From positions 992,001 to 1,056,000 of the forward strand of contig BQUP01000005.1 in assembly GCA_022835595.1 (NCBI GenBank): 64,000 nt of DNA, read 5' to 3'. The number at the start of each line of letters is the position of its first letter. Position 1 is the first letter of the stretch. Under the pieces are notes generated by a model, which saw only the letters and a list, made by a program, of their open reading frames with translations, did not search any database and was not told where the DNA came from. A program made the position numbers and the translations under genes. The DNA comes from Cystobasidium ongulense (Eukaryota > Basidiomycota > Cystobasidiomycetes > Cystobasidiales > Cystobasidiaceae). Positions 35,739 through 46,805 of the stretch are shown here, piece after piece.

Positions 35739-36888
35739 ATGCGGATCTTCAACGCTGCAGCTGCAGGCGTGCTGGTGCTGGGTGCAGGTGCGTCGTGCCG
35801 GGTCGGGTCGTGTCGCTTCTCCATTGCTCACCTCTGTCCGTCGTCCATCCACTCACCTGCAGTCAAGGCCTCCATCTTTGGAAGCTCGCCCGACCTCGAG
35901 GCTGTTGGCAGGTTCGCAGATGACAATCCTATGAGTATTGTCTACAATGGCGTGAGTGTGCCTGCTTGCTTGATTTGCTGCTCGACTGACACTTTCTCTT
36001 CCCCATGGATGGATCAATGGACGGATGGATGGACGCACCCTCTCAACTCAACAGCAAGCAAACACGCTCATCGTAAAGCTCGTCAACCACGCAAAGTCAG
36101 ACGTCTCAATCGATGCCATCACTGGCGCATTCAGAGAAGTCGGCGGCAAGGAGCGCCATCTCGCCAATGTGGGTCGCCGTGGCTCAGAACACAGAGCTCA
36201 TCCTGACGGGTCTTCATGACAGACCACAACTGCAAAGTACTCGCTCGTCATCCCAAAAGGCCACAATGCCCCGGTAGACGTCCCGTACAAGTTCTGGAGC
36301 GAGCTTAAACCCCAAGATCTAGGCTTCACCGTCTACGTCGACTACTCGGACGCATCCGACCTGAACAAGGTCAAGCACAGAGCAGTCGCATACGATGGAA
36401 CTGTCACCATCCAGGAACCCAAGGGATCATGGTTCGATATTCAGCTGTAGGCTTGGACTCCCCTCCGCTGCAGCTCACTCACGCCAGACTGACCAGCATG
36501 CCTTCTTGCCACGTGGTTGAAACTCCACTACAGCCTTCTGCTCTACCCGCTCGTCCTAGCATTGATTGCGCTGCCAGCATACTGGGTATACAGCACCTTC
36601 ATCGAGCCCAGAGTCTTTCCCAAAAAGAAGGCAATCAAGAAGAGATCAGCTTCGACTTCTGTAGTCGCCAAGTCGCCCACTCCTCGACCAAGCACTCCTT
36701 CTGATCCGTCAGAATGGATCCCTGAACATCATCTCAAGACTAGGAGAACCGTCTCTGGACGTAACCTGGTCAACAAAGGAACAGGTGGTGTCACACCAGC
36801 CTTCACCTCAGGTGACGAGACATCCGGCAACGAGAGTCAGACTCCCCGTCGCTCAGCTCGAGCCAACAAGGGTCGAAAAGCGGCATAA
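35739..36888 (+). CDS. Translocon-associated protein alpha subunit (SSR1/IRC22-like)
   Basis: ER membrane protein that sits beside the Sec61 channel. A signal peptide is split by the first intron: MRIFNAAAAGVLVLGA then VKASIFGSSPDLEAVGRFAD, where the mature part begins. The lumenal beta-sandwich domain follows: NTLIVKLVNHAKSDVSIDAI, GAFREVGGKERHLAN, KYSLVIPKGHNAPVDVPYKF and LGFTVYVDYSD, the TRAP-alpha pattern. One membrane helix (LLLYPLVLALIALPAYWVYS) precedes a cytosolic tail that is basic and Ser/Pro-rich, ending RRSARANKGRKAA. About 250 residues, usual for the family. Small introns interrupt the lumenal domain. Divergent from the mucin gene. Confidence 0.85.
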
Positions 36889-37498
36889 GCAAGAAAGGCA
36901 GAGAAACTTGAAGACTTGCACTTATGACCAGAGGTGAAGTATGTCTGCTCAAAGCAAATGTTAGCGTTTGGTAAATATAGTTTAGAAGTAGGACGGAGAG
37001 GCGCAGAAAAATCCATATTTCATCCAATCTCTGCAGGTGGCAGTGAGAAAACAAAATCAAAGGAACAGAGTAGCACGTGTGACGAGAAATTCCCCCTTCG
37101 TTGTTATTCATTATACAATCTTGGGCCTTTTTGCATCATAGTGGAAAAAACTGAAATTCGAGGTAAATAACAGATCACATTGAAACGCGTCACACGACAG
37201 ACAGCCTGGTTTCTTCAGCAAGGGAGCTGATGCATCCACACCTGAGTTGCCCTCGTGAATTTCTACATTGCGTTTCCCTAATCTAAAAAGCTCGTGAAAG
37301 GTGAAGGATACAGGAATGTTTGTACTGATAATGATGTACGTTTTATGGATACGGGAAATGATGGGACTTCTACAGATACGCGTGGTGACGGCTCGGATGT
37401 TATATAGATACCTTTGATAAGGACTTATGACTTACAGAGATGAATGATACGGCATATCAACCATTGACAAGACTACGTTCTAGCGTAAGGGGTCCAGT
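36889..37498. other. Convergent 3' region without a gene
   Basis: 610 bp, AT-rich, between two convergent stops. Contains one CACGTG at about 37075. No protein-like frame, RNA gene or repeat is visible. Confidence 0.45.
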
Positions 37499-39907
37499 CT
37501 AGTATGTATAGATGAAATAAGGGTTGTCTATGTCTGTTACATCTTGTTCGGCTAATAATTGCGCCTTCTCAAGGGCTTGCTCGTCTGTCAACCCTTCAGC
37601 ATGCCACGCTGCTCTTCTCTTGCGATTGATGACGATGTCTGTAGATATAGAATGATAATACCCGTCAGTGCTGCAGCTCAACAAGTGGAATAGGCAGAGT
37701 GATTGTCACGTACAGTAGACCAACCAGGCAAGGAAGCAAGCTACTTCGAGGGCATAGAATACGGCCAAGATAATAATGGACGGAGTATAGTTGGGTCTGC
37801 AATGTCCAAGTCAGCCGGGCACAAAGCAACAGTAAATCAATGTGAAGAAAACTCACGCCCAACGAGATTGAAACTTGAAGAGGGAAGCAAGTAGGTAAGA
37901 GGTGGGATACGAGCATATATTCAGCATAACAAGACTTACCACCTGAGCACCTAAACTGTTTCCAGCGCAATATCCAAAGAAAGTAAGGACTGATATGACA
38001 GACTTTCTCGTTCGTCCAGCGATGTTGGAAGGTAGAAGTGTCCAAATGAGGCATCCACAGATACTACCTGTGCCTGTAACAAGATAACAACCCCATCTTG
38101 ACCATAAATCGCCTTTTTGTTGCTGTAGAATACCACAGCCTATCATGCCTGCGAAAGCGATACATGCGCTCATGATGATCCAGGCGACTGAGCAGGAGCA
38201 GGCATGCTTTAGCGAATTGTCGTGTAACTGCCAATTGAGGGAATCTAACAACTCACACCGGAGGTTTTGATACTTGCGCAGAATAACCGCTGCCAAGAGA
38301 AACCAGACGACTGTGAATGCGGATTGAGGGATGATACCCTTCGAAAGTGCTTCAAGCGGGGTCTGTTAAAGAAACGTGTAATTAGTATGCAATCCTTAAA
38401 ACGGAAAGCTCGATGACCTTACGAATCCGAAACCAGTATAAATAAGATTGCCGAATGTGCTGCGAGTTAGTATGCGTCGGTCAACCTTTGTCCAAAACCC
38501 AAAGTGCACTTCCGACTAACTTGGTGCCTCCCGTGGGAATGGCATTGATAATGACAACAAAGAAAAAGAGGTATGCTTGTGGTTCCCTGAAGGAAGACCA
38601 TACTTGCTCCCATTTCCACTCACTGCGAGAAAGGAGGGTGATTAGTCAGCAGAGCGGACTGAAAGGCGAGCCATCAAAGAGTTGTGACTTACGATCGCTT
38701 CTGTCTGTCGCTTCCGGTGTTATTTGCGATTACTCTAGCGGCTTGAATACGCTTCTCCTCTTCGCTGAGCCACCAAACCTCTCGGGGAGATCCGAAGCAA
38801 GTTATCATCTATATCGGAGCCGATTTTCAGCACGCGGTCAACGCTCTGTACATTACGCGACGCAGCACTTACGAAAATAGCAATAAGAAAAGTCAAGCCA
38901 CCCAACCAGTAAGCTTGTCCTTTCCATGGAGCAAGACCACCGGGGTTCTTCTGTGCAGCTTTACCGATACCATACATAGCCAAACTTGTCATGATCGTCA
39001 AACCGGAATTTGCGGTACCCCAAATGATAGCTCGATTTGCTTGTTCTTCTTTTTTATACCACAGCGCAGTGATAAGGAGGAAAGCAGGTGAGATGATACA
39101 TTCGAAAAGACCTTGTAGGAATCGTATGACCATGAGACCGGCCCAATTCTACGAAAGAGGACGCTGTTAAGCTCATAAATTTGGTGCGCACCGGCGTGGT
39201 AAGACACACCTTTGCGCCAGCAACGCTCATGACTATACCACCCCAGCAAATCTAGAAGCGTTCATGATGAATTCAGCACAGCCGCGTTGCGAACACGCGA
39301 TAATAATCTTACCATGGCGATTCCCAGACTGAGACGGATCGAGGTTTTCTGCATGATGATATTCCCCGGAATTTCGCCGACGATATATCCGATGAAGAAG
39401 ATCGTAGTGAGCCAGGCATACTGTTGTCCCACTAAATGAGTATCTTCTCGAATGCCAAAAGTAGCTTGGGTGGATAGTCCAGTCTTGTCGGCTTGTTGAA
39501 TTCCATACTGTGAACGCCACCGTCAGTCAAGTGCATCATGAGAGGTTTTGAGGCCGTATTAGACTTACGGCAACCCACATAATGGGCATTAATATCATAC
39601 TGCAACGGATATTTTTGTTAGAACCGAATTCCAGACAACAAACTGCCAAGATGAGCCTACTCCGTCTTCCTGAGGATGCGTTTATAGTCAGCTTCAGTGT
39701 ATTCGGAAGCACTGGAGGGAAGACGATTGTTAGAAAAGAAAGTATCGGTAGCAATTATATGGGGACTTGCGCTCTGAGAGTATCTTCAGCGAGTCCTTCT
39801 GTCTTCGTGCGGGAAGGCTGTCCTTCTACATCGGACAGGGACTTGCTTTCGCTGTCGAAGGCATCCGGTCGTGCTTCGGCTTTATGCATATGAATACTGT
39901 CTGCCAT
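37499..39907 (-). CDS. MFS transporter, allantoate-permease (DAL5/ACS) family
   Basis: Proton-coupled plasma-membrane uptake of an organic anion, such as allantoate, ureidosuccinate, nicotinate or a dipeptide. Start MADSIHMHKAEARPDAFDSE. The next exon, ASEYTEADYKRILRKTD, is the family N-terminal signature; to reach it the first intron must use a GC donor (gcaagt) rather than GT. Helix blocks: QYAWLTTIFFIGYIVGEIPG with NIIMQK, ICWGGIVMSVAGAKNWAGLM, VIRFLQGLFECIISPAFLLI, WGTANSGLTIMTSLAMYGIG, FFVVIINAIPTGGTKSFGNL. The C-terminus NRKRRAAWHAEGLTDEQALE then DVTDIDNPYFIYTY is diagnostic of the family. Many small introns. The long upstream space holds GATA-type motifs. Confidence 0.87.
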
Positions 39908-40984
39908 CTTGCGCAGCTTACTCGATGTGAACAGAGGTTGCCTGAGAAGAACTCGAAGGCGAGAGAAGAAGAAGAATCAGCCTTACGGGTTCTCTCATCG
40001 AGGTGAGCTTTGTGGGCTGCTCACAGATAGCGCTGAGCGGGTTTATGCCAGAGCAGCGGACCGACGAGTCCGTCGACTTTGGGTCAAAGGAAGTGCGGTA
40101 TCGACGGCAACGACTATCGCCATTTCCCGTCGGCCGTGTCTTGCCTTGCTGGACAGTAACTTAGTGCACAGTCACCTGCCGGCGTTTTCCCTAATCGAAT
40201 GGTCAAAAAGCAGCAAGTTAACTTAGCAGGCTACTGAACGACCAGTCAGGTCTCGATCAGTCTTTGGCTATTTAGGATGGATCGAAGAGAAAGTGTGAAA
40301 GCATTCTCAGGTGTGTTGTCCCGATACTCAGACTAACAGTGGTCCAGCACGCGCCTCGTGGCAGAAGACAGGCAATGGTACCTGCTCTTGATGATACAGA
40401 CTGAATGATATTACCATGGTAGTGCGCGACTGGCTCCTCATGCGGTGGAGAGACGTGTAAAAGAGGGGAACTTTTGCACGTGAGAAAATGGAATCTCGAG
40501 CTTTTGCCGTTACCGCAATTATGCGTTTGCTTCGCACCCGAGGGTCTTATCTTATCACACGTTCTACGGTAATTGTCAGTAGTGGGGAAGACATCATAAG
40601 ATTAGCTTTCTATGGCTGACCTTGTCGCTTTCGAATACCGCACAGTGCGGGAAGAGGGTTGAGCTCGGCAGTTGCCGAACCAGCAAGAACGTTATCGGGG
40701 AGTGTGGAAGGGTCCTGATAGGACAGTAAACGCCGGTGATGATAGATGATAGATAAGTTATTGAACGTCTGTAGCTTGCGCGCTTCATTTGGGTAGATTG
40801 TGGGATCAGGACTGGTAGATCCGCAGGGACCCTCGACACGGCGTATCGACAGCAGACTCGTCGTATTGATGATACATTAAGTGAAAGCAATACTTTTGCG
40901 TAGTGATAGGAAGCAGCAGCTGTACGCGCCAGATGCAGGAACAGCAGCCTGCGTGTTGCCGTGTCGTTTGTCCGAAATCTAGCA
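39908..40984. promoter_or_regulatory. Long upstream region of the allantoate-permease-like gene
   Basis: About 1.1 kb without a gene. It contains a tandem TTATCTTATC at 40547-40556 (two GATA sites on the opposite strand), a further AGATAAG near 40750, and a CACGTG at 40477-40482. GATA factors govern nitrogen-source transporters in fungi, so nitrogen control is plausible. Open frames here are Arg/Ser/Cys-rich artefacts. Confidence 0.5.
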
Positions 40985-41343
40985 CTATCTACCATAGTTG
41001 ACCAGGGCCATGGCAGATGCGTGATGTATCGCGGCGACGCCTGGAGCTGCATTCTGTGGACTAGCTGAGCACACCTTGTGCAAGACACAGAGTCAGCTGT
41101 CCATTCGCTCACCTTGTCTCTTTCAATGTCGTGCATACTCGAGTATACTTTGCCGTAAAGGTGATCGACCAGCACCTTGGACCAGGACTTACTGCTCGAG
41201 ACCATCAACAGCCAGACAGCAAGCCATCCGCCAGCACACATAGCTATAGTCCACGTCTGCTTCTGGGTGGTTCGAGTATCAAGTCTGCTGCTGTTGTTGT
41301 TCGGTCGGAGTGGTGCGTTGAAGAATTCTGCCAGCACGTGCAT
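40985..41343 (-). CDS. Small single-helix membrane protein, unknown
   Basis: Two exons (41343-41113 and 41053-40985, intron 59 nt with gtgagc/cacag) give 99 residues. Start MHVLAEFFNAPLRPNNNSSR. A polar N-terminus with RLDTRTTQKQTW is followed by one hydrophobic segment (TIAMCAGGWLAVWLLMVSSS), then KSWSKVLVDHLYGKVYSSMH and a short Ala-rich tail ending ALVNYGR. The splice is phase 0 and removes sequence of a very different, Cys/Arg-rich composition, which supports the model. I do not recognise the family. A small mitochondrial or ER inner-membrane protein is possible. Its start is 65 bp from that of the divergent rRNA methyltransferase gene. Confidence 0.5.
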
Positions 41344-41408
41344 TTGACAAAGAAGCAACTGAAGAAAAGCAAAGCAGCAAGACACAGAACACAGCATAGG
41401 ACAGCAAG

Positions 41409-43394
41409 ATGGACTTTTACTCTTCCACTGCACGTCTTCTGGACATCATACTCGCCTCGCCTCGGCCCATGCTTCTCCGGCCTCTGTGTGCAAAGCAAGG
41501 ACCACGCTCGTTTGCGCTTCTTGCAGAGACGCTCAAGTATATACAGGTCCTCGACAAGCTCATCGTCTCTGTAGATCTCCTCAGAAGTGAATCCGAGGCC
41601 CTCCAGAGCAAGCCCATGCCCAGTAGTAGAGCCCTAGCTATGCTCCTGGTGCACGACTTTCTCTTCGCCAAAAAGGGTATCGCACTTCCAAAGGGTCACA
41701 AAGTCCGACAGGCAATAGAGCGATACGAGTCTCGGTGGGTACTCCTTCCACTCATATTGTTTCATCTCCTCGTCCTTGACTGACTCAAGTCTTCGTCCTC
41801 CGCATAGATTCAAAGGCGGCCTGCAACAAGCAAAGATCAAAGCAAAGGTAAACACGAACGAAGGTCTTCAAATGAATGTAGATCCTTGGCTAGGCATTGA
41901 ATCGAAGGGAAAAGGCAGGCAAGCCGAAGGCGCAGACTTTGATCCATCGAATCTCGATGGAGAGATTCGCTGGATGCGAGTGAATGAGAATAAATGGTCA
42001 CCTGAAGAAGCCAGTGATTGGCTTATTGACAATGGATGGGAGGAGAAGGCATCACTAGCTCAGGTAGTAGCTACATCTGGGTATGCGATCTGCTCATCCG
42101 CATTGAGCTGGTGCTCCTGAAGCTAATACCTTTTCAACCCTGGCAGCAATTGCTTCTGCGTCGACGAGCACATTCCAAACCTCCTAGCTTTCCCGGTCAA
42201 ATCAATCAGTCTCCCTAAATTCAAGCCATATCAAGACTCTCGTATGATAGCACAGGACAAAGCAAGTTGTTTCCCGGCTTACCTCCTGCTGCACGACCAT
42301 GCTCAGAATGGAACATCTGAGCCAATAGTCATCGACGCTACTAGTGCTCCGGGCAACAAGACAAGTTATGCTAGTGCTACACTGAAGAGACTGGGCGTGG
42401 GGCAAGTGTATGCATTCGAAAGGAACGAGACTAGATTCAAGACGTTGAAACAAATGCTCTACAAAGCAGATTGCAGGAGTGAGTTTATGAATCGTGTCAA
42501 CATCGAAAAGAAAGAAGCTGACGAAATCATGCAGACGTACAAGCTATGCATGCTGACTTCCTCGAATGCGATCCATATTCTGAGCCATACAGCGAAGCTA
42601 CACATATCATTGTCGATCCATCATGCTGTAGGTCTCTATGGACATCAGCCAGAGTCGGGCATTTACTGATATTGAGCACTATCTTTACAGCTGGCTCCGG
42701 TATTCACTCTGACTTTGACGATGGCACAGTAACGGAAGAAGAGCTCCAAGCGCGTTTGAAGCCTCTAAGTCAATTCCAGCGACATATTCTCTCAGCAGCA
42801 CTTCGCTTTCCCAACGCTCAAAAAGTAACCTATTCAACATGTTCAATACATAAAGAAGAAGATGAAGATGTAGTTTTCTCAATACTTGATAATCCTAAAT
42901 TCAATAAAGAGTGGAGATTAGAAAAAAGGGAAAATGCTTTACCTGATTGGCCTTTGAGAGGCATGAAAGAAGGATTTGAGAATAGAAATAGAGATGATTT
43001 GGAGGGTATGATTAGATGTGAGAGGAGATTGGGGACTCATGGTTTCTTTGTCGCTGTTTTCGTCAGGAAGGAAAAGAAGACGGCTCCGGTGGCTGCTGTA
43101 CAGAGAGCTGCGATTGTTGAAAAGGTTACAGAACCAAAAGCAGTAGTCGTTGAGAAGGTGAAGAAGGGAAAGAAGCAGGAAAGAAACAAAAAGCAAGATG
43201 AAGCTCCCAAGAAAACTACTGCGAAACGAGCAGACACAGTTATGAACGGGAAAGAGGTAGTCGAAGGACCTGATTATACGCTTCTCAGACTCGCTACTTT
43301 GGATAGGAAACGTAGAGCTAGGATGACTGCCCTGCGAGCTATTCGAAAGTTGACTAGCGACCAGCATGGTGGATGTTGTGGGTGTGCTCACTAG
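41409..43394 (+). CDS. NSUN5: 25S/28S rRNA m5C methyltransferase
   Basis: Fungal RCM1/NSUN5 orthologue; methylates a cytosine of large-subunit rRNA in the nucleolus. Start MDFYSSTARLLDIILASPRP. The N-terminal RNA-binding region contains SSRALAMLLVHDFLFAKKGI and ENKWSPEEASDWLIDNGW. The SAM domain reads FPAYLLLHDHAQNG, VIDATSAPGNKTSYA and VYAFERNETRFKTLKQML. The first cysteine motif DPSCSGSGIHSDF is recovered across an intron (TGC T / CT GGC), and the catalytic Cys lies in VTYSTCSIHKEEDEDVV. RRLGTHGFFVAVFVRK closes the fold. A Lys-rich tail (KVKKGKKQERNKKQDEAPKK) is a nucleolar-type extension, ending in a Cys/His patch CCGCAH. All catalytic residues are present. Confidence 0.93.
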
Positions 43395-43672
43395 TGCATT
43401 GGATTGTGCTTGATGCACTGTATATACATCTGCAAATGATCGCATGTATTTAAAGTCAGTTCGGCCCGTCTTGCATGGGACTCTTGCACTTGTAGCTATT
43501 CCAAGCAGTCGAGATATCAGGCTTGTAATAGGACACGACGCACTTCAATGGCAAGCTGCAGTGGTACACTACTGCACCATGTAGCTCACTTGCTGACGAT
43601 ATCCTATCATCACAGACTGCTCGAGAGGCACCCGCATCATCATCATCGAAGAACACCACCTCGGAATCAGCA

Positions 43673-45556
43673 ATGAAGCCCGCTGCCAAGCTCGTGCAAT
43701 ACCTGGAGGCCTCTCCTACTCCTTGTAGGTGGTGATGCATTGCCTGGGGTATGCCAGCCTCAGCTAACGTGCTCGCCAGACCATGCTGTCCACAACGCGG
43801 TAAAGCGACTTGAAGCATCTGGGTTCACCCGTCTATCCGAACGAGACGCCTGGGAGCTCAAACCCAACGGACGCTACTTTGCAACGAGGTACGCTTCACT
43901 CGCTATGCATGCGTGTCTCCCCTCTGCAGCATTCAAGACTGACGACAATGACAATGGGGCATATGGTACAGGAACCAGTCTTCGATCATCGCCTTTGCCC
44001 TCCCTAAATCTTTCAAAGCTGGAAATCCACATGCATTCGCTATCGTTGGCGCTCATACTGATAGTTGTAACTTTAAGCTGAGACCAATAAGCAAAAGGAG
44101 AAAGCCTGCTGATTCTAATTACATGGCAATCGGTGGGTTGGCATGCACTATCAAAGCTATCGTTGGGATATATGCTAATTACAAATGAGGCGACAGGCGT
44201 CGAGACCTAGTGAGCGGCCATCCATGTCTTTGTATATCACCAGGTCCCTAACAAGTGACTCCCAGCGGCGGCGGTCTCTGGCACACTTGGCTAGATCGTG
44301 ATCTCGGTATCGCAGGTCGAGTAATCACCGCATCTCCAGATGGCACATACACACCTCATTTGGTGAACCTGAACAAGCCACTTGTCCGTATTCCAACAGT
44401 AGCCATCCACCTCGACCGAGGTCAAAACGAGAAATTCTTCTATAATCAAGAAACTGGAATGCAAGCTATCTTGGGACTTATTTCAGATCAAGTCTCTGCC
44501 CCTCCTACACCCACGACAACAAGTAACAAAACAGCTATGGACATTAAAGCAAACCACCATTCTAGAGTATTAGAATTAGTCGCTGAACAGTTAAAAGCTA
44601 ATGGAGTTAAAGACGCTTCAGTTGATACTATTCATGATTTTGAGCTTTCTTTATATGATATTCAAGCTCCTTGTTTAGGAGGTGCGAATGAGGAATTCGT
44701 ATTCTCTGCTAGATTAGATAATTTATTCTCTTCATTCTGCGCAGTTGAAGGATTAGTAGAATCATTAGAATCTGGTGGTGGATCCGAGATGATTGCAGGA
44801 GGAGCTATACCATGCATTTCTTTATTCGATAATGAAGAGATTGGATCAACTTCAGCTTATGGAGCTGAAAGCAATTTCTTAGAAGCTATAATGCAAAGAG
44901 TGGTTGGAGATCCTGCTAGATTTGATCAAGCTGTTGCGAATAGTTATTTGTTATCTACTGATATGGGACACGCATTACATCCTGCTCCGGATCATGCTAA
45001 CAAACATCAAGCTGAACATAAACCTTTGATGAATCTTGGTCCTGCTATCAAGACAAATGCAAAGGTACGTGCAAGCGAGATCGTCTGCTCGGAAAGAGAA
45101 GAATCGCACCACTCATGTATATTGATAAACACTCGGTTTCTGGTATATAGATCCGCTACGCTAGTACAGCACCTACAACACTCATACTTCGAAAAATAGC
45201 AGCATCAGCAAACGTACCATTACAAGAATTCGAAGTTAGGAATGATATGGCTTGTGGATCTACTATTGGGCCTCTTATCAGCAAGATGGGATTGAGAACT
45301 GTTGATATTGGCTGTGTACAACTTTCGATGCATAGTATTCGTGAAACAGGTATGTCATCCAATATAGCGGAAGAACGAGGCAGTGTCAATCATATAAGTA
45401 CACTGACTTATTTTGATACCATTTTCCTTTTTTCTTTCTTCGATGGATGATTCCTCAATAGCTGGAGCCGAGGATGTTGGTCTACTCGTTGATCTCTTCA
45501 GACAGTTCTTCAAGGATTTTGCGAAAGTAGATAAGAGCGTTATTTTAGATGATTGA
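43673..45556 (+). CDS. Aspartyl aminopeptidase (M18)
   Basis: Zinc metallopeptidase removing N-terminal Asp or Glu; cytosolic or vacuolar in fungi (DNPEP/APE4 group). Start MKPAAKLVQYLEASPTPY, which leads into HAVHNAVKRLEASGFTRLSE and RDAWELKPNGRY. Metal ligands: His and Asp in FAIVGAHTDS, Asp in FSARLDNLFSSF, Glu pair in SLFDNEEIGSTSAYGAES, and His in DMGHALHPAPDHANKHQ. YGGGLWHTWLDRDLGIAGRV is the conserved M18 block and NDMACGSTIGPLISKMGLRT follows near the C-terminus. Introns are short and numerous in the 5' half; the large middle exon is markedly AT-rich. The protein is complete. Confidence 0.93.
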
Positions 45557-45741
45557 CAGGATGATCGTTGAATGAATACATTGCAAAGTGTCTTTGCTGT
45601 AATCAGCGACTACTGCATGTTTGCTAGTCCGCCCGTAAAGTACACTTTTCATTTACTTGCTACATAGCACTACCTCATTCACTTACAAGTTGCTTTGATG
45701 GCAGTTTCGCACTCTCACGCTAACGAATTCAATATGCAGCT

Positions 45742-46585
45742 TCATATCTTAGACTGTTTACGTTGCCTAGCTAAAGCCTTTATAGCTTCTGCAAACCTAT
45801 CCCTCCCTTGCATGTCTATGTCCGCAACATCCTCGTCATCTTGTTCCATTTTCGAAGGGGAGAATGCAGGTGATGAGGGTAAGCGGTCAGGCATTGCTAA
45901 TGGTGATTTTACGAGTACTTCTTCTTCGAATACTAGTATTGGGGGTATTTTACTCTCATGCTTTACCGGTGACTTGTATATAGTGTGATTTGTCTTCTTC
46001 ATAGTATCGCCCTTCTGCCTTTGAGCTCTAGATGCGTAGACTGGCGAAGGAGCTTTCTTGTGGAATGTATGAGGGTTGTTCTTGTTTGGTGGTGCGGCTG
46101 CTATCGTGCTTGTACGAGTGCTTGCTTTGCTGTTGCTGTTGCTGCTGCTGCTGCCGACGAGACTCGACGTGATCCAGAACGAGGCGAGTCCGAAGAGGGA
46201 GCCGAGGACGAGGGCGGATGAGGCAAAGTAGACGAGGTAGCGGTACTATCAGATGACGAATGTATGAATGTAAGCATGGATTGCGTCTAGACCAGCGCTG
46301 TGCCGCGCTGTGATGATGGCCCACCTGATAGACCAGCATCGCGGCAGCCATGCTAGGGCGCCATATGACGAGCTTGAGAGGGTACAGGACGGGCACGAGG
46401 GCCAGCCTGAGGAGGAGCACGAGGTAGTACAGCCCATATGCGATGAAGGTGTACACGTATCTGGCGAGCGTCGGTATAGCTTGCAGGAAGATGACCTTTA
46501 CCGGTGCAGTGATGAGCCACGAATAGGAAGCGAGACGGGAGAGTGTGCCTGCGACCTGGCTGGGGGAGGGAGAGGTGCGGTCCAT
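45742..46585 (-). CDS. Membrane protein with disordered tail, unknown
   Basis: Two exons with one intron after MLVYQ and before YRYLVYFASSALV. Start MDRTSPSPSQVAGTLSRLAS. Three to four hydrophobic segments are visible: WLITAPVKVIFLQAIPTLAR, TFIAYGLYYLVLLLRLALV, LYPLKLVIWRPSMAAAMLV and YFASSALVLGSLFGLASFWI. A Ser/Asn run encoded by AGC/AAC repeats (near 46125-46150) is followed by a cytosolic tail with basic patches and an acidic end: QDDEDVADIDMQGRDRFAEA. No family recognised. The segment order (two helices, amphipathic loop, helix) could suit an ER protein. Divergent from URC1 with 220 bp between starts. Confidence 0.6.
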
Positions 46586-46805
46586 TGTGACGATGGCTAG
46601 TATGTCATCGTAATAGTCGACACTCGCAAGCAATATTGGTAATGGAGAGAGAAGAAGTCTACAAAGCTGTCCACGTGATCTCCTCGCCGTCGGCCAACAG
46701 CAGCGATAGCAAGTCGAGATAAGCGAGATGATAGGCAGTTGTTGACCGCTTGCCTCTGCTCCATCCACTCGAGCACATTATATCGCACCACACACACTCA
46801 CCACC

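Noticed and set aside
40594-41433. 279-codon leftward open frame as one gene
   Set aside because: The part beyond 41113 is Cys/Arg-rich and not protein-like, and a good donor/acceptor pair gives a compact 99-residue protein instead.
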